Below, piece after piece: positions 31,901-39,684 of a DNA stretch of 64,000 nt (its first letter is position 1; every line of letters begins with the position of its first letter). Location of the stretch: NCBI RefSeq assembly GCF_001399975.1, contig NZ_LKBD01000007.1, positions 1 to 64,000 on the forward strand, read 5' to 3'. This DNA is from Pseudoalteromonas sp. P1-9. GTDB taxonomy: Bacteria; Pseudomonadota; Gammaproteobacteria; Enterobacterales; Alteromonadaceae. The notes under the pieces were generated by a model. It made no database searches and was not told the DNA's origin. It was given only the letters and a program-made list of their open reading frames with translations. The translations under genes and the position numbers were made by a program.

Positions 31901-34900
31901 CATTTACAGCCACAGTGACTTTTGGAGAACCAGTTACGGGCTTCACGCAGTCAGACATTGTAGCGACGAACGCGACACTTTCAGGTTTTACGGGTTCTGG
32001 AACTAGTTATGCAATAACTGTTACGCCAGTAAATGATGGACAGGTTACCATTGATATCCCTGCGGGGGTTGCACAAGACGATGCAGGAAATGACAATACT
32101 GCAGCTCAAACTGCAAATATTATTTTTGATAATACAGCTCCTGTACCATCAATTCTAACATCATCTGGTAATCCCAACTCGGCCTTTGTTGCGACCATCT
32201 TATTTGATGAGTTAGTGATAGGATTTACACTAGATGATGTGACGGTAACAAATGGCACTTTATCTAACTTTTCGGGTTCGGGTGGTACCTATACTGTAAC
32301 TGTTACTCCTAGTAGTGATGGCCAAGTGAATTTGAATGTTTTTGCAGGTGTTGTAACGGATAATGCTGGAAACAATAACATTGCAGCTCAAACTGTTAGT
32401 GTTGAGTTTGACGGCACGGCGCCAACAGTGGTTGTTTCAGGACCAAGTGTTACGCAGAACACTGATTTCACCGTAACGGTTACCTTTAGTGAAAGTGTTT
32501 CAGATTTCACGATTGCAGATATTCAAGTTGGCAATGGTAATGCATCAAATTTACAGGGCTCAGGCAGTTTTTATAGCGTCACTATTTCACCTAGCAGTGA
32601 TGGACTAGTAACAGTTAATATTGGTGCATCAGCAGTAATTGATAGCGCCGGTAATGTTAATTCTGCAGCTCAAGAGTTCAGCGTTAACTATGACGGTACA
32701 GCACCTACAGTTGTGATTAATGGCCCAGAAACAATGCAAAACAATGATTTTGTTATTTCGGTCAATTTTAGTGAAAATGTTTCAGGGATTGCATTAAGTG
32801 ATTTTACTGTATCAAATGCTGTGTTATCTAATTTGACGGGGTCAGGTGCAAATTACAGCATAACAGTTAACCCTAGCGCTGATGGTACAGTATCAATCCA
32901 GCTTGCAGCTGCTACAGTGAACGATGCCGCTGGAAATGATAATTCAGCGTCAAATAAATTTAGTGTTGATATCGATACCACAAATCCAACAGTTACGCTT
33001 TCAGCAACAGCGTCGGTAGTGAATACGCCATTTGAAATTGTTGCGCAATTTAGTGAGGTTATCTCTGGATTGAGTGGTAGAGCTTTTGCTGTAACTGGTG
33101 CGACGATTGATGGTTTTTCAGTATTATCTAACACTTCATTTAAGGTTAAAATTGTTCCGACTACTGTTGGTAAAATAACAGTTTCATTACCTCAAAACTC
33201 GGTGACAGATTTAGCTGGCAATCCTAACTTTGCATCAAATAAATTGGAGTTTGAATATAGTAATGAGGCTGTTTCTGTAAGTATTTCAGCTCCAGACAAA
33301 GCCAATGCGAGTTTTGAGTCGGTAATCGATTTCTCTACTGCTGTTTCCGGTTTTGAACTATCCGATATTCAATCGACTAATGCTAACATTTCAGGCTTCA
33401 AATCGTTAAGCGATTCTTCATATAGTGTTACCGTTAGCGGTGAAACTGTGGGCGATATTACGCTTAGAATTTTAGCGAATGCTGCCATTGATAAGTTTGG
33501 TAACGGTAGTACTGAATCACAACCTGTAACCGTAGCTTTTGATAACAAAGCTCCTAATATCATATCGAGAATACCGTTAAATAATAGTGACAATGTTTCT
33601 ATATATTCTGATTTTGCAATTACTTTTGATGAATCAATCGTTTTAAATTCAGGTGAAGTTAAGCTTGTGAATTCGGCGGATAATTCAGTAATGATTGCCT
33701 CAAACGTTAATGTTGTTGGCAATTCACTTGAATTTGCGTTTAACGGCGATTTAAATGTTAATACTCGTTATCAACTTATGCTTGACCCAGCTATCGTGAG
33801 CGATGAGTTTGGCAATGCTGTTGGTGGTATTACTGAATGGTTCTTTACGACATCAAATACAGCGCCAATTGCAGAAAATGATAATGCTTTAACTCAAGAA
33901 GATTCAGCTATAGTTATTGACGTTGCCGCGAATGATACTGATAGTGATGGGCAGTTAGATTTAGGCTCACTTCAATTGTCACAACCCAGTAACGGTGTTG
34001 TCTCTGTTAAAGGAGTTGGATTGGTTGAATATAAGCCTAACCAAAACTTTAACGGTGCAGATAGCTTCACCTATACAATTGCAGATAATTCCGGAGTTCG
34101 TTCAAACGAAGCGACCGTTTCCGTCGAAATTACAAGCGTTAATGATGCGCCAAATTTTGTATCAAAACCGGTTACTTCAGTAGGGATTCTAAGTGAGTAT
34201 CAATATCAGATTGAAGTGTCTGATATTGATTCAGAAACACTAACTACTACTATTGTTAGTGGTCCAGATTGGTTGTCATTAAATGACCAATTACTGCAAG
34301 GTACTGTACCTGCAAGTGTAAACGGTCAATCTTTTGAGATTACTCTTGAGGTATCTGATGGTGAGTTAGCAGAGCTGCAGCAGTTTACTTTAAAAGTTGT
34401 TGAATTTGATGAATCGCTTGTATCGATTGTGCAAGGCGTCAATGTTTCGCCGGTTTTAGTTCAAGAGGCGTTTGAACTGAGTGTTACGATTAGTAACGCC
34501 TCAACTCAAAGTATTGCACTTGAGCAGCTTTCGGTTGCACTTGAAGGTGTTGAAGTAGTATCTGCAGCAAGTGGTTGCACGCTTAATGAATCTTTATACT
34601 TATGCCAAGACGTGACGAATATTGACGCTGAAGAGTCTCTCGAGCTGGTATTCACATTACGTGGCGAGAGTGCAGGAGAATTAACTTCAGCTATTGCGCT
34701 AACTTATAATCAAGAGTTAACGAAACGAGACACATTTGTGCAAGTCATCGCAGAAGATGTATCAGATGAAAAAGGCAATATGCTACCGTTATCTGATGTA
34801 AATAGTTTTGCACTTGCAGATTTTAATAGTGACGGACTAATTGACATTGCTTTTGCTGCAAACAGTAACAGCGCAATTTTTATCAATCAGGGCGCTGGAA

Positions 34901-36246
34901 AATATGAATTAGGTGCTTCTTTCTTGGTAAATGAAAATGTTAAACATGTTGCCGTAGCCGACTTTAACACTGATGGTACTCTCGATATTGCCTTCGCAAC
35001 TGAATCCGAATTGGGTTCTGGGGTGTTGTATAATGACGGTAACCTTGTATTTACAGATATTCAAATAGTATCGTCAATTCCAAGTCAGTGGGTGTTTACA
35101 TTCGATATCAATGCTGACGCCCTGAATGATATTATCTTGCTTGATGATTCAGATAACGGTATTAGCATTATTACGCAACCTTTTGCTGTCGCATCGTTAC
35201 TTGATAATACAGTACCTCAATCAAATGCTGTAATTGACAGTGAAGCAGCGTTTAATGACCTTGCTACTGGCGATTTTGATAACAATGGTTTAATCGATTT
35301 AGTGCTGGCGGTTGATGACGGTCCAGTTGAAATTTGGTATCAAGGTGGTAACGGCCAATTTGATATTCAACAAACTAAATTATTGAGCGCAAATAAGGTG
35401 AAAGTGTTAGATCTTAACGCCGATGGCATATTAGAGGTTGTTGCGATAACGGAGCAAGGGCTTGAAATTCTTGACGTCAATGATCAGGAATTACAGCGGG
35501 TATCCTCAGTAAGTTATTTATCATTTGATATTTCTTACCTAAATGGTAACCAGTCACCTGAAATTGTTATTTTGTCTGAATCAGGTAATATTTCGATTTT
35601 TGAATTCACACCGGAAGGTTATGCTTTACTACCAGTCGTGTTTGAGGCGCAACAAGGTCAAGATATTGCGTTAACAGATGTTGATTTAGATGGAGATTTG
35701 GATCTGATTATTTCCTCTTCAGGTGGCGATAACGAAGTGCGCTTTAATCAAGGGAATGGCATGTTTGGTGAGCAGACAACAGACCTAGTCTTAGTTTCTA
35801 CGCCAGAATCAAACTCTCTTGTAGAAGGTGGCTCGTTCGAGTGGAACCTCATTGTGAGAAACCAAGGCTTAGCAAATGCAATAAGTCCAGAGGTGATGAT
35901 TGCGTCTGATAATGTGGTCATTTCAGCAGTTGAATCTGAATTGCTTACATGCTCAGTTTCAGATACAGGTGTGATTTGTCAATATGATGGCGAGTTAGCG
36001 GTTGAACAGGAAACAAATGTTATTGTCTCATTGTTGGCCAGTAATCTTGGTACCGCCTCAGTCAAAGCTTATGTTAGCAATATTACAGTAGACGATAATC
36101 AGGACAATAACAGTACTCAGTTGGCGTTAGATGTGTCTGTTAAGCCTCCAGTTGTTAAACCTGAACCACCTAAGAAAAAGTCATCCGGTGGGGGTAGTTA
36201 TCTACTCGTGATAGTTATATTCTTCTTACTAAGAAGAGTTAGATAG
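25966..36246 (+). CDS. giant modular surface protein, DUF11-like/Big/VCBS repeats, GlyGly-CTERM
   Basis: A 3426-residue protein starting at ATG 25966 with a signal peptide ending ...IPTNAFAA. Order of parts: nine ~155-residue DUF11-like repeats (about 25-1460; each has a YYLENLG strand, LDAVFGSGNY and DPDPNGN linkers); a linker region (1460-1775); eight ~93-residue bacterial Ig-like repeats (1775-2530; FSESVSDFTIADI type); a Big_5/SbsA-like domain; a tandem-95/cadherin-like domain (GADSFTYTIADNSG); a He_PIG-like domain; FG-GAP/VCBS repeats (2935-3270; DFNSDGLID, DVDLDGDLD); and a CARDB-like domain. The tail SSGGGSYLLVIVIFFLLRRVR fits GlyGly-CTERM sorting by rhombosortase. It is probably a calcium-binding adhesin or biofilm protein at the cell surface. 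Confidence 0.85.
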   Translation: MKTPVIINILILWVTLLFAIPTNAFAAASIGVAKNAEQIGRQIEYILTVENLGDETLTDLSLVEDLDTVFGAGNYTLIQMPALVSGSGVSFNSGFNGSGDTEIFASGTLPVGSSVQLNFVVSVDTPTDQGNGLGLYHNQVLATANPGAITDLSDWGLDPDPNSNGDASDAGEDDVTQVYLLDNPIIGVSLTAAVSGNSVTFDYYLENLGNGTLSELSLTNDFDAVFGSGNYSISAAPTFIQNGGGIVLNSAFNGSAQQDLIASSTTVNTGALSQVRVVVDVSNTIDLGQGDGVYSIQAQADAESSFGKSTSDLSSNSNQPSQAINNSTVFTIGETATIGLALDAAVSGNTVTYSYYIENLGNVALENIVLPNDLNAVFGNGNFFISQAPSLVDDPGSITLNADFDGNFDTNIVSSGSLAVGDTAQINVVVELFAISDQGNGQGIYQNQATVSAQTSGGATTSDLSDAGTDPDPNGNGLPSEAGENDLTQISISESARLGISLDYEISFNGVATIDLIYTVENLGNVTVSNISVSSDLDSVYGSGNYVHSVDPTFVSGDGQFNYNTAYNGSSNASLLNAGSSLGPSEKVVFKTTALLVSVTDQGFGNGVYQHQVTVIGTDPSTSLISDLSTTGSVPDANNDGDASNDASPTVIDTTITRNVGLALDANVVGNQVTLDYYLENLGDAEVSDFSLSHPLDQVFGAGNYIVNSITFVDDPGTLTINSSFDGSTIAELLNATGSLSVSDTAQIRLVLEILKVENTGLGIGNYSTQATLQAFNSDNNGGPVSDVSDFGTDPDPNGNANADEAGENDATTFTLATDGVVGIALDVSSSADQVTFDIYLENLSGSTAGNLALPVDLDAVFGQDNYTVNTLSFIDDPGTIILNSGAFDGSADTALLASSSLTSNDTAQIRLVIDVTNKVDNFDSGVGYYQAQLEILNTSVAGVTVSDLSDDGIMPDPNADNDPGTAGEDDISTFVLGAGVIGVSMQGSVDGNLATYRVYVENFGDGEVTNIQIQNPLNAVFGSGNYSVTAQPTHVSGASTLTLSPQFFGFSVFTYIVAGGSLAPGEISVFEYSINITNVTDQGFGVGIYDNQITVNATDLNSNPLSDDSDNGINPDENGNGDPDDTNEGDKTRIAIGSEPVVGGALDVSVTTNQVTFDYYLENFGTDALENLSLVNDLDAVFGAGNYTVTPSVFIDDSGTVTLNSSFDGSADSQLLVIGSSTLAIGDTAQIRLVVTVNTIEDQGTGLGNYVNQFEIIAESTVTSAVVSDLSDAGTDPDPDGDDNPSGVLESDTNTFTLSDSAVGVALDINVVNNIATFDYYIENFGNVDVDNLSLVQDLNAIFGSGNFTLNAAPVLISQIRQVSLNTSFNGTSDTQLLSANSIIKPNEIHQVRYSVTLDTVSDMGSGVGIYSASTTFTGEDPNDLVVSDNSYPGTDADPNGNSDATEASENLATDFSVLKVTSGNLAISGATGNGGTFIVGDTLTVSWNNSSSGDNNANTINNVSFDLSQFGGGTSVAAINSSDVWSASMVIMESGGASIERIGLNFSATASSASGLSMTSASMVNAALDNVSPNILSVTIPNSPAFVGTDIPVSILTSDNGLSLQTGLVNGIAVSDFSTNGTNSYTAVYSVVEGNTDRLSSDSIPVSLQVSDTSGNLSTLYSTPITQNNDSIDANTPSGYTVVFAQTEVSTVNETASSVTLSGVEVGTSYSISITSSNGGVPVTSSGSILSNPTTLSNLNLSALNDGELTVSLSLGDAGNSGSPVTATIHKNTVKPNVTIGSIAANQNSPFSVDFTFSKSVTGFDLSDITLVNATASNLTGSGTHYSALITPTNQGNVSIDVAAGAVVDSFANGNTVATTVTTNYDSISPVTNIALPSAKQTATFNATITFGENVTGFELADIVATNATLSNLTGTGGTYTLTVTPTSDGLVTLNIAAGVAKDIADNDNTADQASVEYDGTAPTTTISLPSGAQNTAFTATVTFGEPVTGFTQSDIVATNATLSGFTGSGTSYAITVTPVNDGQVTIDIPAGVAQDDAGNDNTAAQTANIIFDNTAPVPSILTSSGNPNSAFVATILFDELVIGFTLDDVTVTNGTLSNFSGSGGTYTVTVTPSSDGQVNLNVFAGVVTDNAGNNNIAAQTVSVEFDGTAPTVVVSGPSVTQNTDFTVTVTFSESVSDFTIADIQVGNGNASNLQGSGSFYSVTISPSSDGLVTVNIGASAVIDSAGNVNSAAQEFSVNYDGTAPTVVINGPETMQNNDFVISVNFSENVSGIALSDFTVSNAVLSNLTGSGANYSITVNPSADGTVSIQLAAATVNDAAGNDNSASNKFSVDIDTTNPTVTLSATASVVNTPFEIVAQFSEVISGLSGRAFAVTGATIDGFSVLSNTSFKVKIVPTTVGKITVSLPQNSVTDLAGNPNFASNKLEFEYSNEAVSVSISAPDKANASFESVIDFSTAVSGFELSDIQSTNANISGFKSLSDSSYSVTVSGETVGDITLRILANAAIDKFGNGSTESQPVTVAFDNKAPNIISRIPLNNSDNVSIYSDFAITFDESIVLNSGEVKLVNSADNSVMIASNVNVVGNSLEFAFNGDLNVNTRYQLMLDPAIVSDEFGNAVGGITEWFFTTSNTAPIAENDNALTQEDSAIVIDVAANDTDSDGQLDLGSLQLSQPSNGVVSVKGVGLVEYKPNQNFNGADSFTYTIADNSGVRSNEATVSVEITSVNDAPNFVSKPVTSVGILSEYQYQIEVSDIDSETLTTTIVSGPDWLSLNDQLLQGTVPASVNGQSFEITLEVSDGELAELQQFTLKVVEFDESLVSIVQGVNVSPVLVQEAFELSVTISNASTQSIALEQLSVALEGVEVVSAASGCTLNESLYLCQDVTNIDAEESLELVFTLRGESAGELTSAIALTYNQELTKRDTFVQVIAEDVSDEKGNMLPLSDVNSFALADFNSDGLIDIAFAANSNSAIFINQGAGKYELGASFLVNENVKHVAVADFNTDGTLDIAFATESELGSGVLYNDGNLVFTDIQIVSSIPSQWVFTFDINADALNDIILLDDSDNGISIITQPFAVASLLDNTVPQSNAVIDSEAAFNDLATGDFDNNGLIDLVLAVDDGPVEIWYQGGNGQFDIQQTKLLSANKVKVLDLNADGILEVVAITEQGLEILDVNDQELQRVSSVSYLSFDISYLNGNQSPEIVILSESGNISIFEFTPEGYALLPVVFEAQQGQDIALTDVDLDGDLDLIISSSGGDNEVRFNQGNGMFGEQTTDLVLVSTPESNSLVEGGSFEWNLIVRNQGLANAISPEVMIASDNVVISAVESELLTCSVSDTGVICQYDGELAVEQETNVIVSLLASNLGTASVKAYVSNITVDDNQDNNSTQLALDVSVKPPVVKPEPPKKKSSGGGSYLLVIVIFFLLRRVR

Positions 36247-36250
36247 AAGC

Positions 36251-36274
36251 AAAAGGGGCGATAAGCCCCTTTTT
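36251..36274 (+). terminator. Rho-independent terminator of the giant surface protein gene
   Basis: AAAAGGGGC (36251-36259) and GCCCCTTTT (36265-36273) form a perfect stem with loop GATAA and a T run, starting 4 bases after the stop codon. The next gene starts 11 bases later, so its transcription must start within or very near this hairpin, or depend on read-through. Confidence 0.88.
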
Positions 36275-36285
36275 CAACAAGATAG

Positions 36286-37263
36286 ATGGATAATAATCAG
36301 TCAGTCGCCGTGCTATTGGCAACTTATAATGGGGAAAAATATCTAGCTGAGCAGCTAGATTCAATACTAAAGCAAAAAAATATTAATGTTCATATTATAG
36401 CAAGAGATGATGGCTCTACTGATAAAACAGTTACAATGCTTCACGAATACAGTAAAAAATATGCCCATAAAATAACTGTTATTAGTAAAAAATCGAATGA
36501 AAATGGTCATTTAGCCAACTTTTCAGCGTTATGCGAATATGCTTTGACGACATCTTTTGAATATTTTTGTTTTGCTGACCAAGATGATGTTTGGCATGAC
36601 AATAAATTAAATCTTTTGTTATCTCGATTAATCAAGGCGCAAGGTGGCTCGTCTGTGCCGCTACTTGTCCATTCAGATATGCGGGTAGTAGACGAAGCAT
36701 TAAGCTTAATAGACCCGTCTTTTGTTAATTATCAAGGCTTACCCGAACCAGATAAACACGACTTTCCTTTGTTTTGTCACCAAAATGTTGTAACTGGGTG
36801 CGCGACAATGTTTAATCGTGCTCTACTAGAGGTTGCCGCCCCTTTACCTCAGGGGTTACTTGTGCATGACTACTGGTTTGCATTGAACGCGAAAGTTTTT
36901 GGTCAACTGGTGTATGTGAATGATTCATTAATTGACTATAGACAGCACGGGATAAATTCAATTGGGGCTACAGAGATAAAGATTCAAAGGAGCTATGCTC
37001 GAAGTTATATTTATAAGATGGCGCTTCGTTATTTGAAGCTTTTTCCGTCTTATATTTATCAGTGCAAATTAATTACACAACAGCAAAATTATGACCTACA
37101 TGCGAATGATTACCTTAACGGTTTTGCTGAATTAAATAAATACAATTTATTTAAAAGGATTCGATTAATAGCGGTGTACTTTCCAAATGCTAAAAGTTTA
37201 ATGATGAAAATTTACTTTGTAATCTTGATGATAATACTACCTATCTTGGTGAAATGCAGATGA
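36286..37263 (+). CDS. GT2 family glycosyltransferase (rhamnosyltransferase-like)
   Basis: A 325-residue protein with an N-terminal GT-A domain: VAVLLATYNGEKYLAEQLDSI, IARDDGSTDKT, YFCFADQDDVWHDNKL (DXD-type DQDD), then VVTGCATMFNRALL and LVHDYWFALNA, features of the WbbL/RfbG-like GT2 subgroup. A hydrophobic C-terminus (FVILMIILPILV) suggests membrane association. It overlaps the next gene by 10 bases. Use of dTDP-rhamnose is possible given rmlABCD in the window, but the donor is not readable from the sequence. Confidence 0.82.
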   Translation: MDNNQSVAVLLATYNGEKYLAEQLDSILKQKNINVHIIARDDGSTDKTVTMLHEYSKKYAHKITVISKKSNENGHLANFSALCEYALTTSFEYFCFADQDDVWHDNKLNLLLSRLIKAQGGSSVPLLVHSDMRVVDEALSLIDPSFVNYQGLPEPDKHDFPLFCHQNVVTGCATMFNRALLEVAAPLPQGLLVHDYWFALNAKVFGQLVYVNDSLIDYRQHGINSIGATEIKIQRSYARSYIYKMALRYLKLFPSYIYQCKLITQQQNYDLHANDYLNGFAELNKYNLFKRIRLIAVYFPNAKSLMMKIYFVILMIILPILVKCR

Positions 37264-38141
37264 TTACCATCGCAATCCCTTGTTATAAACCTGACTTTAA
37301 CTATTTAGAACAGGCTATAAACTCGGTTTTAACTCAAAGCCTTGATTGCTACGAACTATTAATAGTAGATGGCGAAGAGGTTCCTAATTTAGAGTTGCAG
37401 AAACTAGCAAAAAAATATCAGCATGTGCCAGCAAGGTATATATATAATACAGCAGACAAAACCATGGCTGGAAATTGGAATTTTGCAATTCAATCCTCGC
37501 AAACTGAGCTCGTTACGCTGCTTCATAGTGATGATTTCTTAGAAACAAATTATATATTGAGAATGACTCAAATAGTTGGCTTACATCCTGGTGTGGCGGC
37601 GTACTTTTGTGGCGCAAGTATTGTTGATGAATCCTCAAGGACGATTATTTCCTTTCCTGATTTGGTTAAATATTTTATTCGACCAAGAACTAAATTTATC
37701 ACTTTGCAAGGTGAGAAAGGCATCATTTCATTATTAAAAGGGTGTTATATATTCTGCCCGACTATATGCTATCGCAAATCGAAATTAGGTAACTGTGTAT
37801 TCAATAAAAAATGGAAAATGGTAACCGACTTACAATTTTATATTGACCTACTGATAGCGAATAAACAAGTTTTAGGAGTACATGACAAGTTATATACTTA
37901 TCGACGTCATAAGGAAAATCAAACTAGCAAATTAACAGTGAACTGTGAACGCTTTAACGAAGAGGTAATTATTTATGACCAAATTGCAAATTTGTTTAGT
38001 AATAGCTCAAAAGTAAAGCTAGTTGCGTCAAAAAAGCGAATAATTAAACTACATTTATTTTTTTTGATTGTAAAAAACATACTCTTTTTTAGATTTCAAC
38101 TAGCTTATCGGTATTTTAAGTTTTTAAAAACGTCCGTTTAA
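37254..38141 (+). CDS. GT2 family glycosyltransferase
   Basis: A 295-residue protein with ITIAIPCYKPDFNYLEQAINSVLTQ, LLIVDGEE and LVTLLHSDDFLETNYI (DXD-like SDD). YTYRRHKENQTSK near 225 is the conserved late segment of this GT2 group. The C-terminal ~40 residues are basic and hydrophobic, consistent with the inner face of the membrane. Two ATGs (37254 and 37260) are possible. The first is used because it gives the overlap typical of coupled genes. Confidence 0.8.
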   Translation: MQMITIAIPCYKPDFNYLEQAINSVLTQSLDCYELLIVDGEEVPNLELQKLAKKYQHVPARYIYNTADKTMAGNWNFAIQSSQTELVTLLHSDDFLETNYILRMTQIVGLHPGVAAYFCGASIVDESSRTIISFPDLVKYFIRPRTKFITLQGEKGIISLLKGCYIFCPTICYRKSKLGNCVFNKKWKMVTDLQFYIDLLIANKQVLGVHDKLYTYRRHKENQTSKLTVNCERFNEEVIIYDQIANLFSNSSKVKLVASKKRIIKLHLFFLIVKNILFFRFQLAYRYFKFLKTSV

Positions 38142-38208
38142 GTGTAAAATCTTCGATTACGCATATTGAATATTGCACAATTACGATTTAGGCCTAGTTT
38201 AGATTACC

Positions 38209-38913
38209 ATGGAAGACATTCTCGTTATCATTCCTGCACATAATGAAGAATCAACAATAGCATTAGTGATTGAAGATTTACGCAGTTTTGGATACCACAA
38301 TATTTTAGTTGTAGATGATTGCAGTACAGACAATACAGCCATTTGTGCTAAAAATTCTGGTGTTAGTGTGATGTCGTTGCCTTATAATTTAGGCGCATGG
38401 AAAGCAACACAAGCGGGTTTACGTTACGCAAATAAAATTAATGCAAGGTTCGCTGTAACGTTTGATGCAGACCAGCAGCATTTAGCACAAGAAATTCATA
38501 AACTCCGCGAATTTCAAAAGAATGAAAAATTAAATATAGCTATCGGTTCATGTTTGACTCGAGGTTCTGTCGCAAGGCATATGGCATGGAAGTTTTTTAG
38601 AAAGCTATCAGGCGTTAAAGTTCAAGACTTGACTTCTGGTTTACGACTATATGATCAAAAAGCGATTAAAGTTCTTAGTCGTAAAGAAGCAAGCTTACTT
38701 GAATATCAGGATGTAGGTGTACTCTTATTATTGAGAACTTTCGAAATAACGAAAGGGGAAGTTGATGTTCAGATGCATGATAGAACTGTGGGTATATCTC
38801 GTATCTTCTATTCGTGGTGGGCTGTTTTCTATTATATGACGTACACAACGGTGCTTTGTTTAAGTAAATTAGCTAAAACAAATAAATTAATCTCGGCAGA
38901 GATTAAGGATTAA
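38209..38913 (+). CDS. DPM1-like GT2 glycosyltransferase (polyprenyl-phosphate sugar type)
   Basis: A 234-residue GT2 protein: ILVIIPAHNEESTIALVIEDL, VVDDCSTDNT, NLGAWKATQAGLRYA, VTFDADQQH (DXD) and DLTSGLRLYDQKAIKVL. The layout is that of dolichol-phosphate-mannose-synthase-like enzymes, which charge undecaprenyl phosphate with a sugar. It lies 2 bases before a DUF2304 gene, a pairing seen in many bacterial glycan loci. The two may form a lipid-linked sugar donor unit. Confidence 0.83.
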   Translation: MEDILVIIPAHNEESTIALVIEDLRSFGYHNILVVDDCSTDNTAICAKNSGVSVMSLPYNLGAWKATQAGLRYANKINARFAVTFDADQQHLAQEIHKLREFQKNEKLNIAIGSCLTRGSVARHMAWKFFRKLSGVKVQDLTSGLRLYDQKAIKVLSRKEASLLEYQDVGVLLLLRTFEITKGEVDVQMHDRTVGISRIFYSWWAVFYYMTYTTVLCLSKLAKTNKLISAEIKD

Positions 38914-38915
38914 CT

Positions 38916-39269
38916 TTGCAAGCGTATCAAGTTTTTACATCAATTATTGCTGTCATCTTTTTCTTATTTGTATTTGTGTTAATCCGGCGAGATTCAATTT
39001 TGATGGGTGCCGCTTTTCGTTGGTTAGTATTGGCATTAGCAATTTTAGTGCTTGGGATATATCCTCAGTTAGCTGATATTGTTGCTCAATGGGTTGGAAT
39101 CGCTTACTCTCCAATTTTGCCAGTTATAATGGCCTGTTTATTATTAATGTTGAAAGCGCTAATAGCTGATATTGAAAGAGCTAAAACTCAAGTTAAATTA
39201 GACAGGATTGCACAAAAGCTTGCCATAGTTGAAATGGAACTTGAGCTGGTTAAGAAGAAACAAAATTAA
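38916..39269 (+). CDS. DUF2304 family small membrane protein
   Basis: A 117-residue protein with three hydrophobic segments (FTSIIAVIFFLFVFVLI, FRWLVLALAILVLGIYP, SPILPVIMACLLLMLKALI) and a helical, charged C-terminal tail (about 85-117) likely to be a coiled coil in the cytoplasm. Start is TTG 38916, supported by AAGGA 6 bases upstream, 2 bases after the glycosyltransferase stop. Proteins of this family commonly accompany DPM1-like transferases. Their precise role is unknown. Confidence 0.75.
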   Translation: MQAYQVFTSIIAVIFFLFVFVLIRRDSILMGAAFRWLVLALAILVLGIYPQLADIVAQWVGIAYSPILPVIMACLLLMLKALIADIERAKTQVKLDRIAQKLAIVEMELELVKKKQN

Positions 39270-39684
39270 TTAAATTTAGTAACTAGCTCGACTAGATAAA
39301 AGTGAATCGTGCCATAAATTCGTAGAAGGATTTATTTGACTTATACAACTTAAACACTTTCTATAGCGATTTCCTCATATTTAATTGGTTGTATATTACT
39401 AACCGAAGTTAATAGGCGTAGTTTGGCAAACTAGTTCACTCCTCCCTGCGTTGATAGTCATAGTTTGACAAGGTTTTCCCAAGGGCTATCTTCGAGGATA
39501 TACTCATGCAACATAGATAGAGAGCTCTCAAGCATTGTGAATTTTAATCGCGCGTTGTTTGTGTTTTTCCCATTTTGATTTTTCAGAAATGATTAGCTAC
39601 TGAATAAAAGTTTATTTGCATCACTCAGTATTATTAGAGAAGATTTACCTAAATATTTTTACATATTCCAGTTGGAACGGATTA
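39270..39684 (+). other. 415-base intergenic stretch without a supported gene
   Basis: No start-to-stop frame with recognisable features is present. On the minus strand, a short open stretch near 39458-39535 (MLESSLSMLHEYILEDSP and a few more residues) reads like coding sequence. It lies just downstream of a disrupted ATG near 39573 in another frame, so it may be the remnant of a small decayed gene. No terminator hairpin with a T run was seen after the DUF2304 gene. Confidence 0.4.
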
